16,934 nucleotides of DNA from JAJTZA01 sp041749815 (GCA_041749815.1 JBGTAR010000379.1:1-16934); one strand, 5' to 3'; shown: positions 1-8,479, numbered from the stretch's first letter. Program-made: numbers and translations. Notes: generated by a model from the sequence alone, not told the origin.

Positions 1-270
1 GGCGCAATGCCTGACTGGTGGTGGCCTGTGCATCGCCCGCGCCCCCGTGGTGCCCGTGGTGCCCGTGGTGCCCGTGGTGGCTGGCATCGGCACCGGCCCG
101 ATCTCATGGAAAAATTCCCGTTACCCGTGCAATACCCGTGCAAATCGTCGCCTCCGCTGCCGGTGGCGTGCTCTGGTCGTTCTGCGCTTAAAAAATTACC
201 CGTGCAACTACCCGTGCAAATTTCGTGTCATTTCGGTGCATTTAGAGGCTTTCTCGGTGCATTCGAGGGC
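1..270. repeat. Gene-free stretch with two families of short direct repeats
   Basis: No convincing gene is seen here. Four perfect tandem copies of the 9-mer CCCGTGGTG occupy 44-79. Further on, the 11-mer TACCCGTGCAA occurs four times in two close pairs, at 122-132, 133-143, 197-207 and 209-219, followed by looser GGTGCATT copies near 235-262. The stretch lies just downstream of the initiator tRNA gene. Sequence beyond tRNA 3' ends is often a landing zone for mobile DNA, so an old integration scar is possible, but no integrase or second copy of the tRNA end is visible in the window. Confidence 0.6.
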
Positions 271-297
271 AAAAAAAAGCGAAGGTTTTAACCTTCG
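271..297 (-). terminator. Rho-independent terminator of the tRNA gene
   Basis: On the minus strand CGAAGGTT (297-290) pairs with AACCTTCG (287-280) across a very small loop, and is followed by C and then eight T residues (278-271). This is a classical intrinsic terminator about 30 bases beyond the tRNA 3' end. Confidence 0.85.
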
Positions 298-326
298 TAA
301 GTGCCACTCTTTGAGCGTTTTAAGAG

Positions 327-403
<77 letters not shown>

Positions 404-467
404 ATTGAAGTTTCAAACTAAAGTATTTCAGGGGAACTGCAAGGGCAAAGTTTTGATTTTCATCCGA

Positions 468-1352
468 TCATGACTTGGCAAGGGCTTGAATGCGGTATTG
501 TCCGGGTGTGTGGCCTGTCCGCAACCGGAAGGCGCGGATAAAGTAGGAAGGGCTGGAGAAGCCGCAAGCCCAGCAGACCTCTGACACATTGTGGTGGTTC
601 TGCACAAGCAGGGTCTTTGCGGCCTGGATGCGCTCTTGTAGAATCCACTCCCCCAGCGTCGCTCCAACGTTTTGTTGGAAAATCCGGGAGAGGTGATCGG
701 GGTGGTAGGAGAGTTGTCTTGCGATGCCTGCAACGCTGAGCTGGGGGTCGGACAGCTGGGCGAGCACGAGTTTGCGAGCGTTTGCAACCAGAGGGGAGGA
801 ATAGTCCGTGTGGGAGGGGGTGCTGCCCCTGGCAATATCGCTGATTAGAGCGACAAGAAAAGCCTCGACAAGGGACGTTATAAAGGCCTGCCGCAAGGAG
901 GGTGTGATGGAGGGTGCTGCTGCGGCCTCCTCGAGAAAGCCGAAAGCGGTATGTCCACGCTGTCCATTGTATTTCGTAAGTTCCCGATTGCCGATCCTGC
1001 CTTGGTCATCGGCAAAGGAATTCAGCACAGTGAATCCGACGGCATTGTGCATGGCGACCAAGGCTGCGTAGTCGGTGCCCAGATTCACACGGGTTTCAGC
1101 ATGCGGCACCCCTCCGGGGATTATACAAACCTCACCCCGCTTCACTCGAAAGGCTTCCCCGGGGCAATCAAAGTCGGTGGCTCCGCCGGTTTGATAAAAA
1201 AATTCTGCTGTCCCGTGGAAGTGGGCCAGCGGCCAGCGCCGGTAGAGTCCTGTGGCGGGAGGTATGCGGATTTTTAAGCGACCCGCGCGAAGCCGCCGGA
1301 GGGCATCCCCCAAGGCTGTGACAAAGCTGGTTTCATGCGGGGCCGTTGGCAT
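468..1352 (-). CDS. AraC-family transcriptional regulator with N-terminal cupin domain
   Basis: This is a likely one-component transcription regulator that senses a small molecule, possibly a sugar, through its N-terminal half and binds DNA with two helix-turn-helix motifs. The first half has a cupin-like pattern (FRVKRGEVCIIPGGVPHAE), typical of AraC-binding domains. The last ~100 residues match the AraC HTH signature, from LSVAGIARQLSYHPDHLSRIF to VCWACGFSSPSYFIRAFR and the closing TGHTPGQYR. I chose the ATG at 1352 (294 aa) over a GTG at 1484, because the extra 44 residues look non-conserved and would overlap the divergent ThuA-like gene. No clear Shine-Dalgarno precedes it. It probably controls the ThuA and oxidoreductase genes on the other strand; the ligand is unknown. 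Confidence 0.9.
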   Translation of the reverse strand: MPTAPHETSFVTALGDALRRLRAGRLKIRIPPATGLYRRWPLAHFHGTAEFFYQTGGATDFDCPGEAFRVKRGEVCIIPGGVPHAETRVNLGTDYAALVAMHNAVGFTVLNSFADDQGRIGNRELTKYNGQRGHTAFGFLEEAAAAPSITPSLRQAFITSLVEAFLVALISDIARGSTPSHTDYSSPLVANARKLVLAQLSDPQLSVAGIARQLSYHPDHLSRIFQQNVGATLGEWILQERIQAAKTLLVQNHHNVSEVCWACGFSSPSYFIRAFRLRTGHTPGQYRIQALAKS

Positions 1353-1468
1353 TTGGTATCTCGGAAAAATGCTACTTATATCTGAGGAGTGCAATGCAAA
1401 CTCATTGCCGACCCTTAAAGAACCGGTATTGATGGAAATTCTCAATACTCCACCAACCTCGGAAAAAT
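1353..1468. promoter_or_regulatory. Divergent control region between the AraC-type gene and the ThuA-like gene
   Basis: These 116 bp must hold promoters for both divergent genes. Three ordered repeats are visible. CTCGGAAAAAT occurs as an 11-bp direct repeat at 1360-1370 and 1458-1468, one at each end of the region. GCAATG (1391-1396) and CATTGC (1403-1408) form an inverted repeat with a 6-bp spacer. GTATTGA (1426-1432) and TCAATAC (1442-1448) form a second inverted repeat with a 9-bp spacer. AraC proteins usually bind direct repeats, so the outer pair is the best operator candidate. No promoter hexamers are clear. Confidence 0.45.
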
Positions 1469-2242
1469 ATGATAACTCCTCCACTACACGTCCTGGTCTG
1501 GGGCGAATACCGCCATGAAAAGAAAAACCCCAAAGTTGCGGCCATTTATCCGGAGGGCATGCATGAAACGATAGCCGCCGCTCTGAGAACCCAATCCGGT
1601 TTCGAGGTCAACACGGCATGGCTTGACCAGCCTGAGCACGGGCTCACGGATGAGGTTTTGGAAAAAACTGATGTGTTGATTTGGTGGGGACACATGGCTC
1701 ACGGGGACGTCCAAAATGAGATTGTTGGCAAAGTCCAGAAACGGGTGCTGGAGGGTATGGGTCTCATCGTTCTTCACTCCGGCCATTACTCGAAAATCTT
1801 CAAGGCCCTGATGGGTACCACCTGTTCGCTCAAATGGCGTGAGTCCACGGATAAAGAGCGTCTCTGGAATCTTGCACCCCATCACCCGATCACGCAGGGG
1901 ATCGGAGACTATTTTGAGATTCCGGCGGAAGAGATGTATGGCGAACCCTTTGGCATTCCGACTCCCGATGAGTTGATATTTGTGTCATGGTTTTCAGGGG
2001 GTGAGGTCTTCCGAAGCGGGGCCACCTGGCAGCGTGGCCATGGAAAGGTATTCTATTTCCGCCCCGGCCATGAAACCTACCCGGCCTATCATCAAAAAGA
2101 GGTGCAAACTGTGATTGCCAATGCTGTTCGATGGGCCCGCCCCACGGTGCGCATTCCCGACACATGCCCGAACTCCGCGCCGCTGGAGCCTCTGCCTGAG
2201 GATCCCGAAGCTCCGTCACGCTCCACCGAGGGCTTCCGCTAA
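1469..2242 (+). CDS. ThuA-like (trehalose-utilisation family) protein
   Basis: This 257-residue protein belongs by its motifs to the ThuA-like family, which has a class I glutamine-amidotransferase-like fold and is linked to sugar use; the biochemical reaction is not firmly known. Supporting segments are the N-terminal HVLVWGEYRHE, LIWWGHMAHGDV, GLIVLHSGHYSKIFKALMG and the C-terminal HGKVFYFRPGHETYPAYH, all in the family order. There is no signal peptide, so it is probably cytoplasmic. The ATG at 1469 follows directly on one copy of the CTCGGAAAAAT repeat, and no strong ribosome site is visible. The next gene, an oxidoreductase, begins 8 bp after the stop, so the two are very likely one operon. 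ThuA-like and Gfo/Idh/MocA genes are commonly paired in Verrucomicrobiota and Planctomycetota. Confidence 0.88.
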   Translation: MITPPLHVLVWGEYRHEKKNPKVAAIYPEGMHETIAAALRTQSGFEVNTAWLDQPEHGLTDEVLEKTDVLIWWGHMAHGDVQNEIVGKVQKRVLEGMGLIVLHSGHYSKIFKALMGTTCSLKWRESTDKERLWNLAPHHPITQGIGDYFEIPAEEMYGEPFGIPTPDELIFVSWFSGGEVFRSGATWQRGHGKVFYFRPGHETYPAYHQKEVQTVIANAVRWARPTVRIPDTCPNSAPLEPLPEDPEAPSRSTEGFR

Positions 2243-2250
2243 CACCTTTC

Positions 2251-3324
2251 ATGAGCACAAAAAAAGCATCAACCGTCAAACCGGTCCGTCTGGGGATCAT
2301 CGGCACCGGAGGGATGGCGAATGTCCACGCCTCCCAATTCGCTAAAATCAAAGACTGTCATGTGGTGGCGGCGTGTGATGTGGACTTGGAACGAGCGAAG
2401 GCCTTTGCTGAGAAACACAATATTCCCAGTGTCTTTGGAGACGCCGCTGCGATGCTGGTCGGAGCGGATGTTGATGCTGTGAGCATCGTCACTCCGGATT
2501 CCTTTCATATGCCGGTGGCCCTGCAATGCCTGACCGCAGGGAAACATGTTCTCTGCGAAAAGCCGCTCGCTTTAAATGCCGTGGACGCCAAAAAGATGGT
2601 TGTTGCCGCAAAGAAAGCTGGCGTGATCAATATGGTGAACTTTTCTTATCGCGACTGGCCATGCATTCAGGGCGCCACCGCTTCCATTCGACGTGGGGAG
2701 ATTGGAGATATCCGCCATGTGGAAGCCAGTTACCTTCAAGCCTGGCTTGCCAGCAAGGTCTGGGGCGATTGGAGGACATCGCCGGCCTGGTTATGGAGAC
2801 TGTCCTCCAAGCACGGAAGCAAGGGTGTTCTCGGTGATGTGGGAGTTCACATCGTGGATTTTGCGACCTTCCCGGCAGGACCTCTCCGTGAGGTTTTCTG
2901 CCGCCTGAAAGCTTTTCCCAAGGCGCCCGGCAACCGGATCGGGGAATACCGTTTGGATGCCAATGATTCTGCAACACTCAATGTGGAGTTCGCAAATGGT
3001 GCTCTGGGAGTGATCCACACAAGCCGCTGGGTTGGTGGCAATGCCAACAGGCTTTACCTCAAAATTGCCGGCACCAAAGGAACCATCGAAATCGATTCCG
3101 ACCTGGCGACCGATTCCTACAAAGTTTGCCGTGGCAAGGACCTGGACGCTGGCGTGTGGAAAACAGTGAAATGCAAAGCCGTGCCCGGAAACTACCAACG
3201 ATTCATCACGGCGATTCAGACGAATCTTCCGGGAGAACCCGATTTCGCCCGCGGTTATGAAGTACAAAAGGTCCTTGACGCCTGCATCGCGTCGGATGCG
3301 TCCAACCGTCCGGTGCGGATCTGA
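2251..3324 (+). CDS. Gfo/Idh/MocA-family NAD(P)-dependent oxidoreductase
   Basis: This is a 357-residue dehydrogenase expected to oxidise or reduce a sugar, inositol or related polyol with NAD(P). The N-terminal Rossmann fold carries the nucleotide loop GIIGTGGMANVHA (15-27) and the acidic strand end AACDVD. The family motif CEKPLA lies at 102-107, with Lys104 as the conserved active-site lysine. The C-terminal sheet domain has GDVGVHIVDF, with Asp196 and His200 as the likely catalytic pair. Length is normal. No Tat or Sec signal is present, so the enzyme is cytoplasmic. It starts 8 bp after the ThuA-like gene with no obvious Shine-Dalgarno, which suggests coupled or leaderless-type initiation. 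The substrate cannot be read from sequence. Confidence 0.93.
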   Translation: MSTKKASTVKPVRLGIIGTGGMANVHASQFAKIKDCHVVAACDVDLERAKAFAEKHNIPSVFGDAAAMLVGADVDAVSIVTPDSFHMPVALQCLTAGKHVLCEKPLALNAVDAKKMVVAAKKAGVINMVNFSYRDWPCIQGATASIRRGEIGDIRHVEASYLQAWLASKVWGDWRTSPAWLWRLSSKHGSKGVLGDVGVHIVDFATFPAGPLREVFCRLKAFPKAPGNRIGEYRLDANDSATLNVEFANGALGVIHTSRWVGGNANRLYLKIAGTKGTIEIDSDLATDSYKVCRGKDLDAGVWKTVKCKAVPGNYQRFITAIQTNLPGEPDFARGYEVQKVLDACIASDASNRPVRI

Positions 3325-3574
3325 TTCCTTATTTTCCTACCCCGTGCAAAAACGATATTGGAACGGGGTATCGAGGGATCCGGAACGAACTTCTTGTGAT
3401 TCAAAACTCCCGCTAAAGAAACATTTCATTTTTTTCTCACCTCCCGAAGTTCGTTTGCATCGGACTTGCAACTGGTGATTTTTGGTGTTTGCGGAAAAGA
3501 GGGTATAAAATGTTATCGCAAGCCGGATTATGCTTGATCTGTCCGGAGGAAATCTCAGACTCCTACGTAAGGGA
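3325..3574. repeat. Intergenic region with two perfect inverted repeats
   Basis: TACCCCGT (3338-3345) pairs with ACGGGGTA (3363-3370) around a 17-base spacer, just after the oxidoreductase stop. A second inverted repeat, AACGAACTTC (3384-3393) with GAAGTTCGTT (3446-3455), spans 52 bp. Neither is followed by a T run, so they do not look like ordinary terminators; they could be operator or mRNA structures. The left arm context TACCCCGTGCAA resembles the TACCCGTGCAA repeats beside the tRNA gene. Confidence 0.5.
3504..3509 (+). promoter_or_regulatory. Possible -10 element for the RodZ-like/rimO operon
   Basis: TATAAA lies about 65 bp upstream of the first possible start codon of the operon. The best -35 match, TTGGTG 16 bp upstream, is poor, so this is only a weak candidate. 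Confidence 0.25.
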
Positions 3575-3661
3575 ATGACACGGCTTCACAAACATCATAA
3601 CAATTCAGAGCGGGTCCGGGCGCTTGATCCGTGGCGTGCGCTACAAGTTGTCCTGGCATGA
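3575..3661 (+). CDS. Possible 28-residue leader peptide overlapping the RodZ-like gene
   Basis: An ATG preceded by TAAGGG opens a 28-codon frame that begins MTRLHKHHNNSE and ends QVVLA. Its TGA overlaps the ATG of the next gene as ATGA (3658-3661), the classical arrangement for translational coupling. A GGAGGAAA lies further upstream at 3545-3552. The peptide is basic at the start and has no recognised domain. It could be a true upstream ORF setting translation of the RodZ-like gene, or simply chance; only conservation would tell. Confidence 0.35.
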   Translation: MTRLHKHHNNSERVRALDPWRALQVVLA

Positions 3662-4335
3662 GCACGTTGAGATCATCCCGGAGTTCTGAGGAAATGGGTC
3701 TTGGGCAGACCTTGGGGGGAGTTTTTGCTTTTGCCCGCGAATCGAAGGGAATCCCGTTGGAGCAGGCAGCGCATGAAACGCGTATCCGCATTCAATGCCT
3801 TCATGAGTTGGAACAGGACAACCTCTCCCACTTGTCTCCCGGCTACGCGCGGCTTTTTATTATGGATTACGCCCGTTATCTCGGGGTGCCGCTCAACACG
3901 ATCAAAGACAAACTTCCCGAGGTGGGGGAATTCGGAACGCAGGGCTACGATTACATAAAAAATGCGCCCGGACCGGCCACGGAGGCCGTCAGGGCTCCCA
4001 AGGCTCGTATCAAAAAGTCGCGCGTGGCTTTTATTCTGCTGGCGGTCATTCTCTCCGGCATTGGCGGATTTCAGGGTTACACCATTTGGCGGAAGCTGGA
4101 TCGCATCAAGTCACCTCATGTCACGATGAGTGAAAACCGAACCATTCCCTCCGTGCCCGTTCCGGTCCCTGTGAACAGCATTCCCGGCGAGCCGTCAAAA
4201 GAGACTCCGCTTATTGAGCAGGAGAGGCAGACGCCTGCGGGATCCATTGAGGAATCAGCCGACCCCTCGCTGGGCCTCAATTCTTCGGGTGACCTGGGAT
4301 TTCTCAGCAGCCTTGCTCCCGGAGATACGCGCTGA
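3658..4335 (+). CDS. RodZ-like helix-turn-helix membrane protein
   Basis: This 225-residue protein has a cytoplasmic HTH_25-type domain at about residues 13-85 (GLGQTLGGVFAFARESKGIPLEQAAHETRI is condensed here as the region 14-43). It then has a basic linker (APKARIKKSR), one membrane span at about 123-144 and a Pro/Ser-rich outer tail. This is the plan of RodZ, which ties MreB filaments to the membrane in cell-shape control. The tail is short and lacks a clear RodZ periplasmic sheet domain, so the exact role is uncertain. I chose ATG 3658 because it overlaps the stop of a small upstream frame; GTG 3631 and ATG 3694 are alternatives. rimO follows after 14 bp, so they are probably co-transcribed. 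Confidence 0.75.
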   Translation: MSTLRSSRSSEEMGLGQTLGGVFAFARESKGIPLEQAAHETRIRIQCLHELEQDNLSHLSPGYARLFIMDYARYLGVPLNTIKDKLPEVGEFGTQGYDYIKNAPGPATEAVRAPKARIKKSRVAFILLAVILSGIGGFQGYTIWRKLDRIKSPHVTMSENRTIPSVPVPVPVNSIPGEPSKETPLIEQERQTPAGSIEESADPSLGLNSSGDLGFLSSLAPGDTR

Positions 4336-4349
4336 GCTTTGCGGAAACG

Positions 4350-5744
4350 ATGACGGCTTCTTCACTGGTTTCATCGTCCGCACCCAAGGTTGGCATGGTC
4401 AGCCTCGGGTGTGCCAAAAACCTAGTGGATGCTGAGATCATGCTGGGAGCTGCCATCAAGGAAGGCTTCCTTATCACCGCAAACGCAGCAGAAGCCGACA
4501 TTATTGTTGTGAACACCTGCGGTTTTATTGATTCCGCCAAACAGGAATCGATCGATGCGATTCTGACCGCCAGACAAAATCCCTCTCAAAAACTGGTGGT
4601 CTCAGGTTGCCTCGCGCAGCGACACAGGGAGGAGTTGGCCAAAGAGCTCCCGGAGGTCGATGCTTTTATGGTTCTGGATGATGTTCCACGGGCCGGCGAT
4701 ATTTTCACGAAGTTGCTGACGGATTCCAATCCTGCACTGGAAATCCTGAAAGGTCGTTCCCGGTATATCCCGGACTATGACACGCCCCGTTTCCGTCTGA
4801 CGCCGCCCCACACGGCTTATGTCAAGATTGCGGAAGGATGCAATCATCCCTGCAGCTTCTGTGTGATTCCACAGATGCGGGGGCGTCATCGCAGCCGGAC
4901 GATTTCTTCCGTGCGGCAGGAAGTCCAGGCCCTTGTTGATTCCGGCGTGCGGGAAATCAACCTCATCAGCCAGGACACGACCTATTTCGGCATGGATCAG
5001 TGGGCGGTGAAGCCCGGGCCCAAACAACCTGTGGATGCCTCACGCGGACCCACGCTGATTAATCTCCTGGACGAACTGGGCCAAATCCAGGGAAAATTCT
5101 GGATCCGGCTGCTTTACACTCATCCCGCTCACTGGAGCGATGATCTCATAGCTGCCATTGCTCGAAATCCCCGCGTCGCCCGGTATGTCGATATGCCGTT
5201 GCAGCATATTCATTCCGACATGCTGGTCACCATGCGCCGGGAGACATCCCGTCAGCACATCGAAGACCTCGTGATGCGTTTGCGCGGCGGCATCCCGGGC
5301 CTGGCCATTCGCACAACTTTTATTGTTGGATTTCCTGGCGAAACCGAAGAGCACTTTGAGAGTTTGCTGGAGTTCATCGAGAACGTCCGTTTCGAACGGT
5401 TGGGTGTTTTTAAATACTCACAGGAGGACGGCTCCCGCGCGGCAAAAATGGAGGGTCAACTCCCTGACAAAATTAAAAACGCAAGAATGCGGCGGGCCAT
5501 GACCCTGCAACAGCGCATTGCCAAGGAGCTGGCCCTGGCGCAGGTCGGCTCCCGGTTGATGGTGTTGCCGGATACACAACTCATCGCGCGGACAGAGCAC
5601 GATGCCCCCGATGTGGATTGCCGCGTTCTTCTTACCGAGAGCGTGGTCCCGGGTGAATTTGTTGAGGTCGAAGTGACGGGGGCGCGCGTTTATGATTTGG
5701 TTGCAGCGCCTGTTGGAATGGCACCCTCGCGATCAAAAAGATAG
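4350..5744 (+). CDS. rimO: Ribosomal protein S12 methylthiotransferase RimO
   Basis: RimO is a radical-SAM enzyme that adds a methylthio group to a conserved aspartate of ribosomal protein S12, using two [4Fe-4S] clusters. The N-terminal cluster cysteines are Cys21 (VSLGCAKN), Cys57 (NTCGF) and Cys87 (VSGCLAQR). The radical-SAM cluster motif is CNHPCSFC, with Cys164, Cys168 and Cys171. The opening GCAKNLVDAE and the segment NLISQDTTYFG set RimO apart from the related tRNA enzyme MiaB. A C-terminal TRAM-like domain follows residue ~390. The 464-residue length is normal, with a small extra loop around residues 225-235. It starts 14 bp after the RodZ-like gene. The product is cytosolic. Confidence 0.95.
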   Translation: MTASSLVSSSAPKVGMVSLGCAKNLVDAEIMLGAAIKEGFLITANAAEADIIVVNTCGFIDSAKQESIDAILTARQNPSQKLVVSGCLAQRHREELAKELPEVDAFMVLDDVPRAGDIFTKLLTDSNPALEILKGRSRYIPDYDTPRFRLTPPHTAYVKIAEGCNHPCSFCVIPQMRGRHRSRTISSVRQEVQALVDSGVREINLISQDTTYFGMDQWAVKPGPKQPVDASRGPTLINLLDELGQIQGKFWIRLLYTHPAHWSDDLIAAIARNPRVARYVDMPLQHIHSDMLVTMRRETSRQHIEDLVMRLRGGIPGLAIRTTFIVGFPGETEEHFESLLEFIENVRFERLGVFKYSQEDGSRAAKMEGQLPDKIKNARMRRAMTLQQRIAKELALAQVGSRLMVLPDTQLIARTEHDAPDVDCRVLLTESVVPGEFVEVEVTGARVYDLVAAPVGMAPSRSKR

Positions 5745-5764
5745 CGATTCCGAAGCAAAAAGTG

Positions 5765-6010
5765 GGCGGGCAAGGCTTGTCCCGCCGAAGCCTTGGCGAA
5801 GGAGGAGACTGCCCAGCCCTACCATCAGAGGGACGCTGAGGGATTGCGGCTGCTGGCACTCTCTTCGGTAGGGCGCGGTTCGCTGAACCCGCCGTCTTAT
5901 CTCTTCTCAAGACGGACGCCTCGGCGAGGCATCCCTACCATCGAGGGACGCTTTGCGCTTGCGCCAGTTCGTTTCCTCCTTTGGTAGGGCGCGGCAGTCC
6001 CTTGCCCGCC
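5765..6010. repeat. Cluster of three REP-like hairpin elements
   Basis: The 303-bp gap after rimO has no gene but three related hairpins. The first pairs GGCGGG (5765-5770) with CCCGCC (5781-5786). The other two are repeat units of about 78 bp, 5817-5893 and 5933-6010. Each starts with CCCTACCATC, carries AGGGACGCT and the inverse GGTAGGGCGCGG, and ends in a hairpin. In unit one GGCG-C-GGTTC pairs with GAACC-CGCC; in unit two GGCG-C-GGCA pairs with TGCC-CGCC. The bulged C is shared while the inner pairs changed together. No T run follows, so termination is not the obvious role. Confidence 0.75.
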
Positions 6011-6047
6011 GACTTGTCGTTTGAGAAAAAGCGGATAGGGTGAATTT

Positions 6048-7526
6048 GTGAGCACGCCCCTTTTAAACTATATCGGTGGGAAGTTCCAGCCTGCGCTGGC
6101 AGGGGCAACCCGGGACTATCTGAATCCTGCCGATAATTCGATTCTCGGCCAAGTCACCGAGTCCGGCACAGAAGATGCGGCTTTGGCGATCAATGCTGCC
6201 CGCACGGCTTTTGATGATGGTCCGTGGCCGACAACCCCTGCTGCGGAGCGTGCCTCCAGGCTTTTTCAACTGGCGGATCTGATCGATAAAAACGCAGAGG
6301 AGTTCGCCCGCCGCGACACCTTAAACAACGGAAAGCCCCTGCGGGAGGCCAAGTTTGACGCTGCTGATGCAGCGGCCTGTTTCCGGTATTTTGCGGGTTT
6401 GGCCACCAAACCGCATGGGGAATCCATTGACCTCCCTGACCCGAATATGATCTGTCAGACCATCCGTGAACCGGTGGGGGTTTGCGGTCAGATCATCCCA
6501 TGGAATTATCCGTTGCTGATGGCCGTGTGGAAGCTGGCCCCGGGTCTTGCCGCTGGGAATTGTTGCGTGCTGAAACCTTCCGAGCTGACGCCATGGTCCG
6601 TTTCCCTGCTTTTTGAGCTCATTGATGGGATCGGATTTCCCGAAGGCAGTGTGCAACTTCTTTACGGCGCGGGGGATCCCGTCGGCTCAGCACTGGCTGC
6701 AAGCGATAAGGTGGATAAGATTGCTTTCACCGGTGGAACAACCACCGGACGAAAAATCATGATGGCTGCCACAGGAAATCTCAAACGGGTTTCCCTTGAG
6801 TTGGGTGGCAAAAGTCCGCTCATTGTCTTTGACGATATTGACCAGGATGTGGCTCTTGATTTTGCGCTGTTCGGGATCTATGCGGGTCAGGGCGAGGTCT
6901 GCAATGCGGGCTCAAGGATCCTTGTGCAAAAATCGGTTTTTGAAAAATTCGCGGCAAGGTTTGCGGACGCTGCAGCCAGAATTGTGGTGGGGCCGGGGAG
7001 TGATGAAAGCAGCGAGATGGGGCCACTGATCACGAAGGCGCATCAGAAAAAAGTTTTGGATTTTATTGCTTCCGGCAGTGAGGAAGGCGCGAGGCTCCTG
7101 GTCGGCGGGGGGACTTATTCCGATGCCCGCAGCGCTGGAAACTTCGTTCAGCCCACGGCGTTTGTTAATGCGCCTGCCGGGTCACGGATTGTCCGTGAAG
7201 AAATTTTTGGTCCGGTGGCGGTGCTGATTCCTTTTGAGGATGAGGAGGACGCAGTGCGTCTTGCCAATGACACCCCTTATGGCCTCTCAGGAGCCGTTTT
7301 TACATCAGATGGCGGGCGGGCTCAACGCGTCATCAGGCGGATCCGCGCCGGAGTGACATGGATCAATGCCTTTCATTTCACATTCAACGAAGCGCCATGG
7401 GGAGGTTACAAACAGAGCGGCTTCGGGCGCGAGTTGGGCACCCACGGTTACGATGCCTACACAGAAGTTAAACAAATCACCACAAACCTCCGGCCCTCAC
7501 GACTGGGTTGGTATTCCAAAGTGTGA
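6048..7526 (+). CDS. NAD(P)-dependent aldehyde dehydrogenase, betaine-aldehyde-dehydrogenase-like
   Basis: This 492-residue enzyme oxidises an aldehyde to a carboxylate with NAD(P). The family landmarks are all present: PWNYPLL with Asn153, VLKPSE with Lys176 for cofactor binding, FTGGTTTG, ELGGKSP with the general base Glu251, and GQGEVCNAGSR with nucleophile Cys285. EEIFGPV and the C-terminal FNEAPWGGYKQSGFGRE also fit. Features such as VCNAGSR, APWGGYKQSG and the EVKQITTNL ending resemble betaine or related amino-aldehyde dehydrogenases, but substrate is not certain. The GTG start is supported by AGGGTG about 6 bases upstream. A lipoprotein gene begins 2 bp after the stop, so both are likely one transcript. 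Confidence 0.93.
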   Translation: MSTPLLNYIGGKFQPALAGATRDYLNPADNSILGQVTESGTEDAALAINAARTAFDDGPWPTTPAAERASRLFQLADLIDKNAEEFARRDTLNNGKPLREAKFDAADAAACFRYFAGLATKPHGESIDLPDPNMICQTIREPVGVCGQIIPWNYPLLMAVWKLAPGLAAGNCCVLKPSELTPWSVSLLFELIDGIGFPEGSVQLLYGAGDPVGSALAASDKVDKIAFTGGTTTGRKIMMAATGNLKRVSLELGGKSPLIVFDDIDQDVALDFALFGIYAGQGEVCNAGSRILVQKSVFEKFAARFADAAARIVVGPGSDESSEMGPLITKAHQKKVLDFIASGSEEGARLLVGGGTYSDARSAGNFVQPTAFVNAPAGSRIVREEIFGPVAVLIPFEDEEDAVRLANDTPYGLSGAVFTSDGGRAQRVIRRIRAGVTWINAFHFTFNEAPWGGYKQSGFGRELGTHGYDAYTEVKQITTNLRPSRLGWYSKV

Positions 7527-7528
7527 CC

Positions 7529-8104
7529 ATGGGAAACACAAAGCTCGCCTTGTTCCTTGTGTGCGCCTGTGCGTTATTGTGCGGCTGTATGACCAACCAA
7601 AAAAGCTCCAATGCCGAGGTGCAAGCCTATCTGGATTTTTTAAAAGAACGCCCGGGCGCAAATTTGCAAGGCTCGGCTGAGCGGGAAGCCGTGGCTCGCC
7701 TCAAGGATTATCTTTCCAATCTCACTGAGGAAAACATTCGCAAAAACACGTCATCCACGTATTCCGCAGATGCTTTTCTCAATGACACGCTCAAGACAGA
7801 AATCGGGGCGGCTGCCATCGAAAAATACTTTTTGGGCACGGCGAAAAATGCGGACGAAATTCGTGTGGAATTTCAAGATGTTGCCAGAAGTGGGAACGAT
7901 TATTATTTGCGGTGGGTGATGGATGTGAAATTTAAGAAATTTCACCGGGGCAAGTCCTTCCGAACCGTCGGCATGACCCATGCACGATTTAACGACGAGG
8001 GGCTCGTCATTCTGCATCAGGACTATTGGGATTCCACCACGGGATTCTTCCAACATGTGCCAGTGCTTGGCGCTGGAATTCGGTATATCAAGTCCCTGCT
8101 TTAA
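7529..8104 (+). CDS. Lipoprotein with NTF2/SnoaL-like domain
   Basis: The 191-residue product starts with a signal peptide ending in the lipobox LLCGC, so it should be lipid-anchored on the periplasmic face. The rest resembles NTF2/SnoaL-like alpha+beta cone folds: a helical start (VARLKDYLSNLTEENI), a short TYSADAFLNDTLKTEIGAAAIEKYF block and then beta strands (YLRWVMDVKF, GMTHARFNDEGLVILHQDYWD). Such domains bind small hydrophobic molecules or act as enzymes; no specific function can be assigned. ATG 7529 was chosen because it opens the signal peptide; an in-frame upstream start at 7508 would lie inside the ALDH gene. It sits 2 bp after that gene and is probably co-translated. Confidence 0.82.
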   Translation: MGNTKLALFLVCACALLCGCMTNQKSSNAEVQAYLDFLKERPGANLQGSAEREAVARLKDYLSNLTEENIRKNTSSTYSADAFLNDTLKTEIGAAAIEKYFLGTAKNADEIRVEFQDVARSGNDYYLRWVMDVKFKKFHRGKSFRTVGMTHARFNDEGLVILHQDYWDSTTGFFQHVPVLGAGIRYIKSLL

Positions 8105-8190
8105 CGTGAAAAAATCAAGGACCATTTCAACCCAGGGCCAATACAATGATGAACGTAACTCATTTATTTCATGTATGTCATGTATGTGTG

Positions 8191-8277
8191 ATGAATGACG
8201 GGTAAGCTATTCGAGAAGGAGGGCTTCGAGCTGATGGCTGCTGCGTTTGAGGTGCACAGCACGATTGGTGGAGGCAG
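8191..8277 (+). pseudogene. Remnant of a GxxExxY-family gene
   Basis: The text ATGAATGACGGG encodes MNDG, a usual start of this family, but is followed by an extra T that gives TAA. In the next frame the protein resumes as KLFEKEGFELMAAAFEVHS, then TIGGG, matching the AAFEVHxxLGxG core of GxxExxY proteins. After 8277 the similarity ends and only repeat sequence follows, so two thirds of the gene is lost. The T-rich lead TTTCATGTATGTCATGTATG before it is also common upstream of such genes (from memory). Function of the family is unclear. Confidence 0.6.
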
Positions 8278-8296
8278 GGATGAAATAATGGTCTTG

Positions 8297-8373
8297 CCGC
8301 CCAAGGGGCGGGGATTGTTTGGAGGGGGATCAACCACTGATGCAAGAAATAAACCCACCGCAATGGCGGTGGG
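8297..8373 (-). repeat. Two GC-rich hairpins, one terminator-like on the minus strand
   Basis: CCGCCC (8297-8302) pairs with GGGCGG (8306-8311). CCCACCGC (8354-8361) pairs with GCGGTGGG (8366-8373); read on the minus strand the latter is followed by TTTATTTC, so it could end minus-strand transcription, though no minus-strand gene is apparent nearby. Confidence 0.4.
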
Positions 8374-8435
8374 GAAAATACAGTCATCGGAATCAAGGAG
8401 TACAGAGGGCGGGATGGGACATCCCGGAGTTGAGG

Positions 8436-8479
8436 GTGTCGGAGGTCCTCGCAAGCGAGCTTGTGGAGACCTCCGACAC
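8436..8479. repeat. 44-bp near-perfect palindrome (REP-like)
   Basis: GTGTCGGAGGTC (8436-8447) is perfectly matched by GACCTCCGACAC (8468-8479). Inside, CAAGC and GCTTG extend the stem to a GA loop with a small internal mismatch. It is preceded by a second small hairpin, GGGATG/CATCCC near 8411-8425. No gene is seen between 8278 and 8936; the stretch 8485-8780 holds nothing else I can name. Confidence 0.65.
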